A stretch of 64,000 nucleotides of DNA, taken from contig CAWGDF010000004.1 of the NCBI GenBank assembly GCA_963821275.1, forward strand, positions 372,001-436,000, read 5' to 3'. Positions 8,393 through 16,464 of the stretch are shown here, in pieces. Position 1 is the stretch's first letter. Every line of letters begins with the position of its first letter. The notes below the pieces were generated by a model that did no database searches, was not told the DNA's origin, and saw only the letters and a program-made list of their open reading frames with translations. Origin of the DNA: JACVRW01 sp963821275. GTDB taxonomy: Bacteria; Actinomycetota; Thermoleophilia; Solirubrobacterales; Thermoleophilaceae. A program made the position numbers and the translations under genes.

Positions 8393-9660
8393 TGGGCGTT
8401 CTCCCTTCCGAGGTTCTGAACGGCGACGGGCAGGTCGTCGCCCCGCGCGGTCCGGTGCACGAGCCGGGTCTTGTGCTCCGCGACGGTCAGCGAGCCGGGC
8501 TCGAGCCGAGTGACCGCGAAGCGGGCCCGCAGCGCATCCTGCAGCTTGACCTCCACGGCCGCGAGATCGGTCTGCGCGGGAGCCTCCACGTACACCTCGA
8601 TGGGTGGCGCGATCGGATCGCCTCTCGCCACGACGCAGTGCCGGCCCAGGCGGCGATCGCCCGACAGGATCACGCTGATCGCCTGCGGGTAGACGTTCAC
8701 CGCCTGTACCCGCAGCATGTCGTCTCGGCGGCCGTCGATCGAGATGCGCGGCGTCGCGCGTCCGCATCCGCAGGCGGAGGTCCAGACCCGCCCGAGGTCG
8801 CCGGAGCGATAGCGCAGGAGCGGCGACGCCTCGCGGCGCAGGTGCGTCCATACGAGCTCGCCCGTCGCCCCGTCGTGCTGCTCGACGGGGTCCCCGGAGT
8901 CGGGGTCGATCAGCTCCAGGAGGGCGTGTCCGTCCGCGGTCAGGTGGAGGCCCTCGCCCTCGCCGCAGGCCCCGCCCATGGTCGACCAGACATCGCTCAT
9001 CCCGAACGTGTCGGCCACAGTCGCGCCCCACGCCTCCTCGATCTCACCGCGTACCGCCGCGAGACCGGCACCGGGCTCACCGGCGGTGACGATGTGGCGC
9101 AGCCCCAGGCCGGCCGGGTCCACCCCGGCCTCGCGCGCGCGGGCGGCGAGATAGGCGGGGAACGAAAGCGTGCCGAAGATCGCCGTGATCCCGAGCCGCG
9201 GGATCAGGTCCAGCAGTCTCCGCGACTGTCCGGTGCCCACCGGAACGACAGTGGCGCCGCTGCGCTCGAGAGCCATGTGGTCGGCGATGCCACCCGCATA
9301 AAGCGAGTAGTTGAGGCAGTGGGCGACGACGTCCCCGGGCAGCAGCCCGGCGATCCGAAAGGCCTCGCCGCCGATGGCGGAATTCGCCTCATGGTCAGCG
9401 CGGGTGAAACCGACCGCCACCGGGTCGCCGGTGGTCCCCGAGGTCACGTGCACGCGCACGAGCCGGTCGCGCGCGGCGCACAGGGTCGGACCGAAGGGCG
9501 GCTCGCTCCGCTGCCCCTCCCGCAGGTCCTCCTTGGTGGTGAACGGCAGCTTCGGGAGGTCCGCGGCACCGTGCACGTGCTCCCGAACGCCGCGAAGCCG
9601 CTCCCGGTAGAACGAGCTCGACGCTTCGAGGTAGGCGAGCTGCTCCTGGAGGGCGCTCAC
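8389..9660 (-). CDS. Phenylacetate-CoA ligase-like AMP-binding protein
   Basis: A 423-residue adenylate-forming ligase of the PaaK type, which activates aryl or acyl acids to CoA thioesters with ATP. The phosphate-binding loop is HVTSGTTGDPVAV. The adenylate motif region is DTFGMSDVWSTMGG. YRSGDLGRVW and the hinge/C-terminal GRRDDMLRVQAVNVYP match the family. The usual N-terminal SRLY/F.. segment is short (EASSSFYRERLRGV). I start at the GTG at 9660 because TAGGCT ends eight bases before it; the frame stays open to 9822 but without a start signal. It forms a two-gene operon with the crotonase. The substrate is unknown. Confidence 0.85.
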   Translation of the reverse strand: MSALQEQLAYLEASSSFYRERLRGVREHVHGAADLPKLPFTTKEDLREGQRSEPPFGPTLCAARDRLVRVHVTSGTTGDPVAVGFTRADHEANSAIGGEAFRIAGLLPGDVVAHCLNYSLYAGGIADHMALERSGATVVPVGTGQSRRLLDLIPRLGITAIFGTLSFPAYLAARAREAGVDPAGLGLRHIVTAGEPGAGLAAVRGEIEEAWGATVADTFGMSDVWSTMGGACGEGEGLHLTADGHALLELIDPDSGDPVEQHDGATGELVWTHLRREASPLLRYRSGDLGRVWTSACGCGRATPRISIDGRRDDMLRVQAVNVYPQAISVILSGDRRLGRHCVVARGDPIAPPIEVYVEAPAQTDLAAVEVKLQDALRARFAVTRLEPGSLTVAEHKTRLVHRTARGDDLPVAVQNLGRENAQ

Positions 9661-9668
9661 TTGGAGGC

Positions 9669-9674
9669 AGCCTA
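9669..9674 (-). promoter_or_regulatory. -10-like hexamer TAGGCT for the ligase/crotonase operon
   Basis: On the minus strand TAGGCT ends eight bases before the GTG at 9660. This fixes the likely start codon of the ligase. Confidence 0.45.
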
Positions 9675-9742
9675 CTTGAGGGGTTGGGTTGCGCAGCCGC
9701 GGCTCGTCCGGGCCGAGGGCACTGTCCCCGTTGCCTTCCCGT

Positions 9743-9771
9743 TTGACAGACCGATGGAGCGGGCTTAGGTT
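9743..9771 (+). promoter_or_regulatory. Sigma-70-like promoter TTGACA-17-TAGGTT
   Basis: A perfect -35 hexamer TTGACA (9743-9748), a 17-base spacer and TAGGTT (9766-9771) form the best full promoter seen in the window. It points at the secreted protein gene, whose start is about 80-100 bases downstream. Confidence 0.6.
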
Positions 9772-9872
9772 CGGATTAGGCGTATAGGGACTCTCTTTGA
9801 GTGACGTGACGGAAGGGACCACGGCTCTTCGCTTTCAGGCGCGCTCCAACCGATGAACCGAATCCGAGTTGG

Positions 9873-10970
9873 TTGGGTGCTTGCGTGGCTCTCGCAGCCG
9901 CCTTCTGCCTGTCCCGGGTGGATGGCGCGGTAGCGGCTCCACCATCGCTGGGCCATTGGTGCTCGCCCTTGCCGACCGACTGTTCAGGCTGGTATCGCAA
10001 CCCGGTAACTGTCTACTGGGATTGGTCTACGGGGTCGGCCGAGTACTTCGGCGGCGATTGCTTTCCTGACCCCAATCCTTCCGTCACCTACTTCTCTGAT
10101 ACACGCGGCCGGGAGGTGTGGTGTGAGGTGAGAAGCATCACCACCGGCGAGCGTACGAGGCACGCCTTCCTCCTGAGAGTCGACCGGACAGCCCCGGCCG
10201 TGCACGCAGTTCCGGAGCGCCCTCCCGACTACGCCGGCTGGTTCAACCGGCCACTCAGGGTGTCGTTCCGTGGGACGGACACGACGTCGGGGATAGCCTC
10301 ATGCTCCGGCGTGACGTACGCCGGTCCAAGCAGTGCGGGTGTGTCGCTTGGCGGAAGTTGCAGCGACGTAGCCGGCAACACCGGGTCCGCCGCCTACCGC
10401 TTCAACTACGACGCCACACCCCCAGCCCCGCCGACGGTCAAAGCCAAGCCAGGAAACAAGCGGATCAAGCTCACGTGGACGGATCCTCCTGACGCTGACG
10501 CCTGGATCGTTCGCTCCGGCGCCGGTGAGACCAAGGTGGTCCATCAAGGCCCCGGCAGTTCCTTCACCGACAGGCGCCTCCGCAACGGTCGCCGCTACCG
10601 CTACCTGGTCACCCTGATCGACCAGGCGGGTAACCGGGCCTCGGCGGATGCCGCCGCGACGCCCACCGGGTCCAAGCTGCTCAGTCCTGCGCGGGGCGCA
10701 CGGGTTCACAGTCCGCCGTTGCTCGAATGGCGGAACGTCAGGGGGGCGACCTACTTCAACGTCCAGCTCTACCGCGGCCGCCTCAAGCTGCTCACCAGGT
10801 GGCCGCGCATCAACTCGCTTCAGGTCAAGCGGCGCTGGCGCTTTGGCGGTCGCGGGCACCGGCTGGTGGCGGGGCGCTACTGCTGGCACGTCTGGCCCGG
10901 CTTCGGCAAGCGCTCCGAGCGCGACTACGGGCGCAAGCTCGGCCAGAGCTGCTTCCGGGTCGTCAACTGA
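9873..10970 (+). CDS. Secreted protein with Ig/fibronectin-III-like domain; start probably disrupted by a frameshift
   Basis: About 365 residues of an exported protein of unknown function. The leader ALAAAFCLSRVDGAVA is a signal-peptide core. A cysteine-rich N-terminal part follows, then a segment with VDRTAPAVHAVPERPPDYAG and FRGTDTTSGIASCSG typical of bacterial Ig-like repeats. Residues about 185-270 (PPAPPTVKAKPGNKRIKLTW) form a fibronectin type III domain. A C-terminal domain follows (ARGARVHSPPLLEWRNVRGA). In this frame the only early start is TTG at 9873. An ATG at 9853 in another frame begins MNRIRVGWVLA, which would complete the signal peptide if one base were added near 9883, so a frameshift or sequence error is likely. 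Confidence 0.7.
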   Translation: MGACVALAAAFCLSRVDGAVAAPPSLGHWCSPLPTDCSGWYRNPVTVYWDWSTGSAEYFGGDCFPDPNPSVTYFSDTRGREVWCEVRSITTGERTRHAFLLRVDRTAPAVHAVPERPPDYAGWFNRPLRVSFRGTDTTSGIASCSGVTYAGPSSAGVSLGGSCSDVAGNTGSAAYRFNYDATPPAPPTVKAKPGNKRIKLTWTDPPDADAWIVRSGAGETKVVHQGPGSSFTDRRLRNGRRYRYLVTLIDQAGNRASADAAATPTGSKLLSPARGARVHSPPLLEWRNVRGATYFNVQLYRGRLKLLTRWPRINSLQVKRRWRFGGRGHRLVAGRYCWHVWPGFGKRSERDYGRKLGQSCFRVVN

Positions 10971-10973
10971 GCG

Positions 10974-10994
10974 GGGCGGAGTAATCTCCCGCCC
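10974..10994 (+). terminator. Hairpin after the secreted protein gene
   Basis: GGGCGGAG and CTCCCGCCC pair as an eight-base stem with one bulged C around a TAAT loop, three bases after the stop codon. There is no U-run, as is common in GC-rich actinobacteria. Confidence 0.45.
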
Positions 10995-11042
10995 GACGCC
11001 TCTGCTGATCCGCAGCCACATCTCGCTGACCGCCGCCGGCTG

Positions 11043-11110
11043 AGACCGGCCGCCCCCCACCGCGCGGGGCGCGGCCATCCGGTCTGCTTCCCGGCGCGCC
11101 CCTGCGCGCC
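11043..11110 (+). promoter_or_regulatory. Two hairpins in the leader of the methyltransferase gene
   Basis: A long imperfect hairpin spans 11043-11085, with outer stem AGACCGG/CCGGTCT and inner stem CCGC/GCGG. A compact one spans 11093-11110, with GGCGCGC/GCGCGCC and a four-base loop. The second ends six bases before the GGAGG ribosome site. They may be part of a structured 5' leader or a terminator of the upstream unit. They match no riboswitch I know. Confidence 0.35.
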
Positions 11111-11128
11111 TGATCCGGAGGTTTCATC

Positions 11129-11917
11129 TTGGTTGTCGAGGAAATCGGCGCTGGCGGGGATCACACCCCGCGGGTGCCGGACGATTGGTTTGTCGGCTTT
11201 CATCGCGGCCTGGCCGCCCGCTTCTGGCGCAGCGCGGCTGCGTCGATGGCCGAGGAGGACGCGCACTTGGTGCTCGGGCTGCTCGGCGTCCCGCCGGGGT
11301 CCCGGGTGCTCGACCTGCCCTGCGGGGACGGACGGCTGACAGTCCGCCTGGCTCGCGCCGGCTACGTAGCGGTGGGGATCGACCTGGCCGTCGCGGAGCT
11401 CGAGCGGGCCCGGCGCGCGGCCGCGGAGGCGGGCGTCGACGTGCGCTTCCTGGCGGGTGACCTGCGGGCGCTTCCGGACGTTGGTCCCGTGCAAGCGATC
11501 GTGAGCTGGGGCAACAGCTTCGGCTACCTGACCCCGGCGGACACGGCCCGTTCGCTGGCCGGCATGCGTCGCCTGCTCTCGCCCGCGGGCCGCCTTGTGC
11601 TCGAGTCGCTCACGGTGGCGGAGTCGCTGCTCGCGGGCGGCGTGAAGGAGCGGGCGGTGCGCGAGGCCGGCGGTGTGCGCATGACCGCGCACAACCACTA
11701 CCGCCCGTCAGAGAGCCGGCTGGAGAGCGACTACGTCTTCGAGGATGAGAAGGGGAGAATCGAACGCTCGCGAGCCGCCCACCACGTGCACACGACGGGG
11801 GAGGTGGTACGCATGCTCCACGCCGCGGGCTTCGGCGAGACGAAGCTGCTCGGCTCCGACGGCACAACGCCGTACGAGCTCGGCTCGCCTCGGTTGATCG
11901 CCGTGGCCCGCGCGTAG
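11129..11917 (+). CDS. Class I SAM-dependent methyltransferase
   Basis: A 262-residue methyltransferase. Motif I is VLDLPCGDGRL at about residues 58-68, GIDLAVAELERAR carries the acidic residue that binds the SAM ribose, and VSWGNSFGYL corresponds to motif IV. Conserved features end with RLVLESLTVAES. The substrate is unknown. It starts with TTG, supported by a strong GGAGG seven bases upstream, and is one of the SD-led rather than leaderless genes. It converges with the carboxylase gene. Confidence 0.85.
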   Translation: MVVEEIGAGGDHTPRVPDDWFVGFHRGLAARFWRSAAASMAEEDAHLVLGLLGVPPGSRVLDLPCGDGRLTVRLARAGYVAVGIDLAVAELERARRAAAEAGVDVRFLAGDLRALPDVGPVQAIVSWGNSFGYLTPADTARSLAGMRRLLSPAGRLVLESLTVAESLLAGGVKERAVREAGGVRMTAHNHYRPSESRLESDYVFEDEKGRIERSRAAHHVHTTGEVVRMLHAAGFGETKLLGSDGTTPYELGSPRLIAVARA

Positions 11918-11942
11918 CCGGCGCCCGCCTCGCGGACCCGCC

Positions 11943-13508
11943 CTACAGCGGGATGTTGCCGTGCTTTCGCTTGGGCCTGTCCACGCGCTTGGTCTGGAGC
12001 GTCTCCAGCGCGCGGATCAGCTTGGGGCGGGTCTCGTGGGGAACGATCACGTCGTCGATGTAGCCCCGCTCGGCGGCCGCGTAGGGATTGGCGAAGCGGG
12101 CCTTGTAGTCGGCTATCAGCTTCTGCCGGCGCTCCTCGGGCGTGGGCGAGGCGGCGATGTCGCGGCGGTGGATGATGTTCACGGCTCCGTCGGGGCCCAT
12201 CACGGCCACCTCGGCGGTCGGCCAGGCGTAGTTGAAGTCGGCGCCCATGTGCTTTGAGTTCATGACGTCGTACGCTCCGCCGTAGGCCTTGCGCGTGACC
12301 ACCGTGAGCTTCGGCACGGTGGCCTCGGTGAAGGCGTACAGCAGCTTCGCCCCGTGGCGGATGATGCCGCCCCACTCCTGCGACGTGCCGGGGAGAAAGC
12401 CGGGCACGTCGGTGAAGGTGATGAGGGGAATGTTGAAGGCGTCGCAGAAGCGCACGAAGCGCGCGGCCTTCTCCGACGATGCGATGTCGAGCACGCCCGC
12501 AAGCTGGCTGGGCTGGTTGCCGACGATCCCCACGGGCCGCCCGTTGAGCCGTGAGAAGCCCACCACGATGTTCGTCGCGAAGTGCTCGTGGACCTCGAAG
12601 AACTCGCCGTTGTCGACGACGAGGTGGACCACGTCGCGCATGTCGTAGGGCTTGTTCGGGTTGTCGGGGACGATCGAGTCGAGCTCCGCCTCCTGGCGAT
12701 CGGGGTCGTCGCCGGTGTCCATCTGCGGCGGCAGCTCGAGGTTGTTCTGGGGCAGGAACGAGAGGAAGTAGCGCACGTCCTCGAGGCAGCTCTCCTCGTC
12801 GTCGCAGGCGAAATGGGCGACCCCGGACTTCGAGTTGTGGGTCATGGCCCCGCCCAGCTCCTCGAACTCCACCTCCTCGCCGGTCACGGTCTTGATCACG
12901 TCGGGACCGGTGATGAACATGTGCGACGTCTCCTTCACCATGAAGATGAAGTCCGTCATCGCCGGGGAGTAGACCGCGCCGCCGGCGCAGGGCCCCAGGA
13001 TCATCGAGATCTGCGGGATCACGCCGGAGCACTGGACGTTGCGCACGAACACGTCGCCGTAGGCTCCCAGCGAGACGACCCCCTCCTGGATCCTGGCCCC
13101 GCCCGAGTCGTTGATGCCGACGATCGGGCAGCCAATCTTGGCCGCCAGGTCCATCACCTTGCACATCTTCTCGCCCATCACCTCGCCGAGCGAGCCTCCG
13201 AAGACCGTGAAGTCCTGGGAGAAGACGGCCACCGGGCGGCCGTCCACAGTGCCGTGGCCGGTGACCACCGCGTCGCCCCAGGGGCGGTTGTCCAGCATCC
13301 CGAACTCGAAGGTTCGATGCCGAACGAAGGTGTCGAGCTCCTCGAACGAGCCCGGGTCGAGCAGCTTCTCGATCCGCTCGCGGGCCGTGAGCTTGCCCTT
13401 GGCGTGCTGCTTCTCCTCGGCCTCGGGGTTGGTGTGCGCGGCCTGGACACGCAGCTCCTCGAGCCGGGCCAGCTTCTCCTCATAGGTCTCGAGTGACTTC
13501 TGGCGCAT
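11943..13508 (-). CDS. pccB: Propionyl-CoA-type acyl-CoA carboxylase, carboxyltransferase (beta) subunit
   Basis: A 521-residue biotin-dependent carboxyltransferase that moves CO2 from carboxybiotin to an acyl-CoA, giving methylmalonyl-CoA from propionyl-CoA. The oxyanion-forming loops are SGGARIQEG in the N-terminal domain and KAYGGAYDVMNSK in the C-terminal domain. Asp414 in GGAYDVM corresponds to the aspartate that marks propionyl-CoA specificity in Streptomyces PccB, where acetyl-CoA enzymes have isoleucine. GPCAGGAVYSPAMTDF is also intact. The biotin-carrying alpha subunit is not in the window. A TAGTGT hexamer lies nine bases before the ATG and overlaps the stop codon of the glycosyltransferase gene upstream. 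With the mutase at 18-19.7 kb it forms a propionyl-CoA to succinyl-CoA route. Confidence 0.93.
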   Translation of the reverse strand: MRQKSLETYEEKLARLEELRVQAAHTNPEAEEKQHAKGKLTARERIEKLLDPGSFEELDTFVRHRTFEFGMLDNRPWGDAVVTGHGTVDGRPVAVFSQDFTVFGGSLGEVMGEKMCKVMDLAAKIGCPIVGINDSGGARIQEGVVSLGAYGDVFVRNVQCSGVIPQISMILGPCAGGAVYSPAMTDFIFMVKETSHMFITGPDVIKTVTGEEVEFEELGGAMTHNSKSGVAHFACDDEESCLEDVRYFLSFLPQNNLELPPQMDTGDDPDRQEAELDSIVPDNPNKPYDMRDVVHLVVDNGEFFEVHEHFATNIVVGFSRLNGRPVGIVGNQPSQLAGVLDIASSEKAARFVRFCDAFNIPLITFTDVPGFLPGTSQEWGGIIRHGAKLLYAFTEATVPKLTVVTRKAYGGAYDVMNSKHMGADFNYAWPTAEVAVMGPDGAVNIIHRRDIAASPTPEERRQKLIADYKARFANPYAAAERGYIDDVIVPHETRPKLIRALETLQTKRVDRPKRKHGNIPL

Positions 13509-13517
13509 GGGGCCGGA

Positions 13518-13523
13518 ACACTA
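13518..13523 (-). promoter_or_regulatory. -10-like hexamer TAGTGT for pccB
   Basis: TAGTGT ends nine bases before the pccB ATG. Its TAG is also the stop codon of the upstream glycosyltransferase gene, so pccB has its own promoter embedded in that gene's end. Confidence 0.45.
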
Positions 13524-14954
13524 TCCGCCCGGTTCGATCAGAACCGCGGGGTTACGGTCGGGGGAGAGGCGCAGGGCCGCGAGCTGCGCGGGCGTGACGG
13601 GCACCGGCCGCGGTCCGGAAAGCGTGATCACCGTGTAGCCGTCCTCGAACCGGCGCTGCACGCGCGGGAACCCGGGCACGGGCGCGATCGACGGACGCGG
13701 TGGCGGCCGGCCGTCTCCGGCCACCGGGGCCACCAGGGCGATCTCTCGAACCGGCGCTCCGGCGGCGGGCAGCGGCCGCGCGTCCCGGCGGTAGAGGGTG
13801 AAGGGCAGGGTGCCGGTCTCCGCCGGCGTCAGCACGATCGCCCGGTCCACCGACGGCGGACCCAGAGCCGCGGCCGCGCCCCGCCAGTCGTCACGCTGCC
13901 AGCGCGGCTCGAGGGCGACCCCCACCACCGCGGCGAGACCCAGCGCGCAGACCGCCGCCGCGCCCGCCAGCCCCAGCCCGGACCGGGCAAGGCCGGCGGC
14001 GGCGACCACCGCGAGCGGCAGCCAGGCCGCGAGCACGTTGCGCGTGAGGAGATAGTCCGCGTCCACGAGCGCCAGGAGAGTCGGGATCGCCACCGCCGCG
14101 GCCCCCACGACCGCCGCGGCTCGGACCCCGGCAGACGGCCGCCGCACGAGCGCCACCACCGCGCCGGCGCCCAGCACCACCAATGCGGCCGCCGCGGAGA
14201 GCGTCTCGAGCGGCGCGTTGAACCCGAGGGCGAACTGCTTCGGGACCTGCGCCACGCGGCGCAGGAGCGACCCCTCGCCGATGAAGGAAGCCAGATCCAG
14301 CGAAGCCTGATGCGCGGCGAGCGGCACCAGCGCGGCTCCGGCGAGAGCCACCGCGGCTACGGCGACCGCAACGCGGCCCCGTCGCTCGGAGCTCCAAAGC
14401 AGCCACACCGCGACCGGCGCGACCAGGAACACCGCGAAGTAGTGGGTGGCGAGCGCCAGCGCCGACGCGAGCGCCCAGCCGGCTAGCCAGCGGCCGTCGC
14501 CGTCTCGCTGCAGTAGTCGCCCGAAGCAGGCGAGCGAGACACCGCACAGCAGCACGGCGAGCGCGTAGCTCCGTGCCTCCTGCGAATACCACACGAGCAG
14601 CGGGTTGAAGGCCGCGAGGGCGGCCACCACCAGGCCGGCGCGCTTGGACCCGGTCAGCTCCCGCGCGGCGAGGTAGAACGTGGGAACGGTCAGCGTCCCG
14701 ATCAGCGCGGAGAGCGAGCGGATTCCCACCTCGCCCGCGCCGAAGACGCCCGTCCAGGCCCAGGCCAGCAGGTAGTACAGCGGTGGGGTCGACTCGCTCT
14801 TCGGTATTCGCTCCACCAGATCGGGCAGGTCGAGCCCGACCAGCCCCGCGGTCACGGCCTCGTCGTACCAGAGCCCCTGGAGGTCGAGGGTCGAGAAGCG
14901 GAGCGCCGCGGCCGCGGCGGTGAGCACCGCCAGGAGGCCGGCCGCCCGAGTCAC
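13521..14954 (-). CDS. GT-C fold membrane glycosyltransferase (family 39 / ArnT-like)
   Basis: A 477-residue integral membrane protein with about ten to twelve helices. The first loop carries LWYDEA, the acidic motif of GT-C enzymes that use polyprenyl-phosphate sugars outside the membrane. STPPLYYLLAWAWTG and PLLVWYSQEARSYAL are typical PMT_2 segments. It should transfer a sugar from a lipid carrier to an outer-surface acceptor. It starts ten bases after the stop of the phosphatase/sulfatase-like gene, so the two are co-transcribed. The acceptor is unknown. Confidence 0.8.
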   Translation of the reverse strand: MTRAAGLLAVLTAAAAALRFSTLDLQGLWYDEAVTAGLVGLDLPDLVERIPKSESTPPLYYLLAWAWTGVFGAGEVGIRSLSALIGTLTVPTFYLAARELTGSKRAGLVVAALAAFNPLLVWYSQEARSYALAVLLCGVSLACFGRLLQRDGDGRWLAGWALASALALATHYFAVFLVAPVAVWLLWSSERRGRVAVAVAAVALAGAALVPLAAHQASLDLASFIGEGSLLRRVAQVPKQFALGFNAPLETLSAAAALVVLGAGAVVALVRRPSAGVRAAAVVGAAAVAIPTLLALVDADYLLTRNVLAAWLPLAVVAAAGLARSGLGLAGAAAVCALGLAAVVGVALEPRWQRDDWRGAAAALGPPSVDRAIVLTPAETGTLPFTLYRRDARPLPAAGAPVREIALVAPVAGDGRPPPRPSIAPVPGFPRVQRRFEDGYTVITLSGPRPVPVTPAQLAALRLSPDRNPAVLIEPGG

Positions 14955-14964
14955 CGGCGGAAGC

Positions 14965-16419
14965 CTAGGTATTGGGGTAGTAGGGGAGCCGGCCGCCGGC
15001 GCGCTCGACCACCTGCTCGTGCAGCTCGCGCACGAGCTGTGGGCGGCGCCGGGCGAGGTTTTGGTTCTCGCCGCGGTCGTTCTCGAGGTCGTAGAGCTTG
15101 AGGCGGGAGGGCCGGTTCTCGCCGAACAGCACCCAGCGGTCCGAGCGTAGGTAGAAGGAGTTCGCGTAGCCGCCGTAGGCGAAGGGCCGAGTCGGCGCGC
15201 TCTCTCCGCGGAAGAACGGGGACAGGTCGTTCCCGCTCATGGACGGCGGGGCGGGCACGCCGGCCATGCTGAGGATCGTCGGCGCGATGTCGTGGGTCGA
15301 GGCGAAGTAGCGGCGCCGGACTCCGGCCTCGCGACGCGCCGGGTCGACGATGACCAGCGGTACCCGGGTGAGCGCGGGGTAGAGCGCGATCGAGATCTTG
15401 CCCGTCCAGCCGTGCTCTCCCAGCAGGATGCCGTGGTCGCTAACGAGCACGATCACGGTCTCGCGCTCGAGCCCGAGGTCGTAGAGCCGCTCGAGGAAGA
15501 TGCCGAGCCAGCGGTCGGTCATGGTGACCTCGGCGGCGTAGAGGGCCTGCAGCCGGTTCAGCACGGGACGCTCCTGGCGCTCGTTCAGCCATCGCCGCGT
15601 GCGCATGTAACGGGGCATGGACGGCTCCGCACCGCGGTAGTCGGGGTCCCCATAGAGGTTCACGAACCGCCGCGGCGGGGTCCAGGGCTCGTGCGGCTCG
15701 TAGGTGTCGACCACGAGCGCGAACGGGCGGCGCTTCGCTGCCGTGCCGAGCACGCTCGCGCCCTCGCGGAAGACGCGGGCGGCGAAGGAGCGCGCATCGT
15801 CGTCCCAGTAGCGCGAGTTCGCCATGTACTTGCGCACGCGCAGCCTGATCGAAGGGCTCTTTCGCAGCGTCGGGTGGACCCAGTGGCGCAGCGTCCGGTC
15901 CGACACGCTGCTCGGCGGCCGTACCCGGCCCAGCTGGCCGCCCTTCGCCTCGAAGAGATCGAAGCCCCGCCGAAAGCGCTCGTACGCGGACGAGTAGCCC
16001 AGGAACGGGTTGTCGGTCACGTACCCGGTCCACCAGCCGGCCCTGCGGAGCACCCTGGTGAAGCTGCTGTCGAGGTCCGTCGGCGGCGCCCAGCCGGGCG
16101 AATCGAGCAGCCCTGGATAGTCGTGCCAGTTCCGGAACGGGAACATCCGCCGCCCCGCAAGGATCGAGTTGCGGGCCGGGACCGTGGGCATCGCCTCGGG
16201 GTACGCGCGGGTGAAGCTCAGGCCGGCCCGTGCCAGCTCGTCCATGTTCGGTGTTCGTGCCCTGCTGCCGTAGACGTGGTCGGCGCGCAGGGAGTCGACG
16301 ATGATCACCAGCACGTTCGGGCGGTCCGGACGCCGGGCCGTGCCGGTCGGTCCACAGGCGGCGAGGGCGGCGGAGGCGCCCGCAGCCTGGAGAAACCGTC
16401 TGCGAGTCGTCGGAGACAT
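14965..16419 (-). CDS. Sulfatase-superfamily lipoprotein with Thr at the nucleophile position
   Basis: A 484-residue exported alkaline-phosphatase-superfamily enzyme. The N-terminus has a twin-arginine motif (TTRRRFLQ) and a lipobox (ALAAC, Cys22), so it is probably a Tat-exported lipoprotein. Metal-site motifs are VLVIIVDSLRADH and LVSDHGILLGEHG. The sulfatase signature C/S-x-P-x-R reads TVPARNSILAG, with Thr79 in place of the cysteine or serine that becomes formylglycine. Threonine is the nucleophile of phosphoethanolamine and phosphoglycerol transferases, so a phosphotransferase or phosphodiesterase role on surface glycolipids is as likely as a sulfatase role. It is co-transcribed with the GT-C glycosyltransferase. 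Confidence 0.82.
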   Translation of the reverse strand: MSPTTRRRFLQAAGASAALAACGPTGTARRPDRPNVLVIIVDSLRADHVYGSRARTPNMDELARAGLSFTRAYPEAMPTVPARNSILAGRRMFPFRNWHDYPGLLDSPGWAPPTDLDSSFTRVLRRAGWWTGYVTDNPFLGYSSAYERFRRGFDLFEAKGGQLGRVRPPSSVSDRTLRHWVHPTLRKSPSIRLRVRKYMANSRYWDDDARSFAARVFREGASVLGTAAKRRPFALVVDTYEPHEPWTPPRRFVNLYGDPDYRGAEPSMPRYMRTRRWLNERQERPVLNRLQALYAAEVTMTDRWLGIFLERLYDLGLERETVIVLVSDHGILLGEHGWTGKISIALYPALTRVPLVIVDPARREAGVRRRYFASTHDIAPTILSMAGVPAPPSMSGNDLSPFFRGESAPTRPFAYGGYANSFYLRSDRWVLFGENRPSRLKLYDLENDRGENQNLARRRPQLVRELHEQVVERAGGRLPYYPNT

Positions 16420-16464
16420 GAGCCGGGCGAGGCCGAGCGTACCGCCCCGGGCCGGCCCGGCCGC

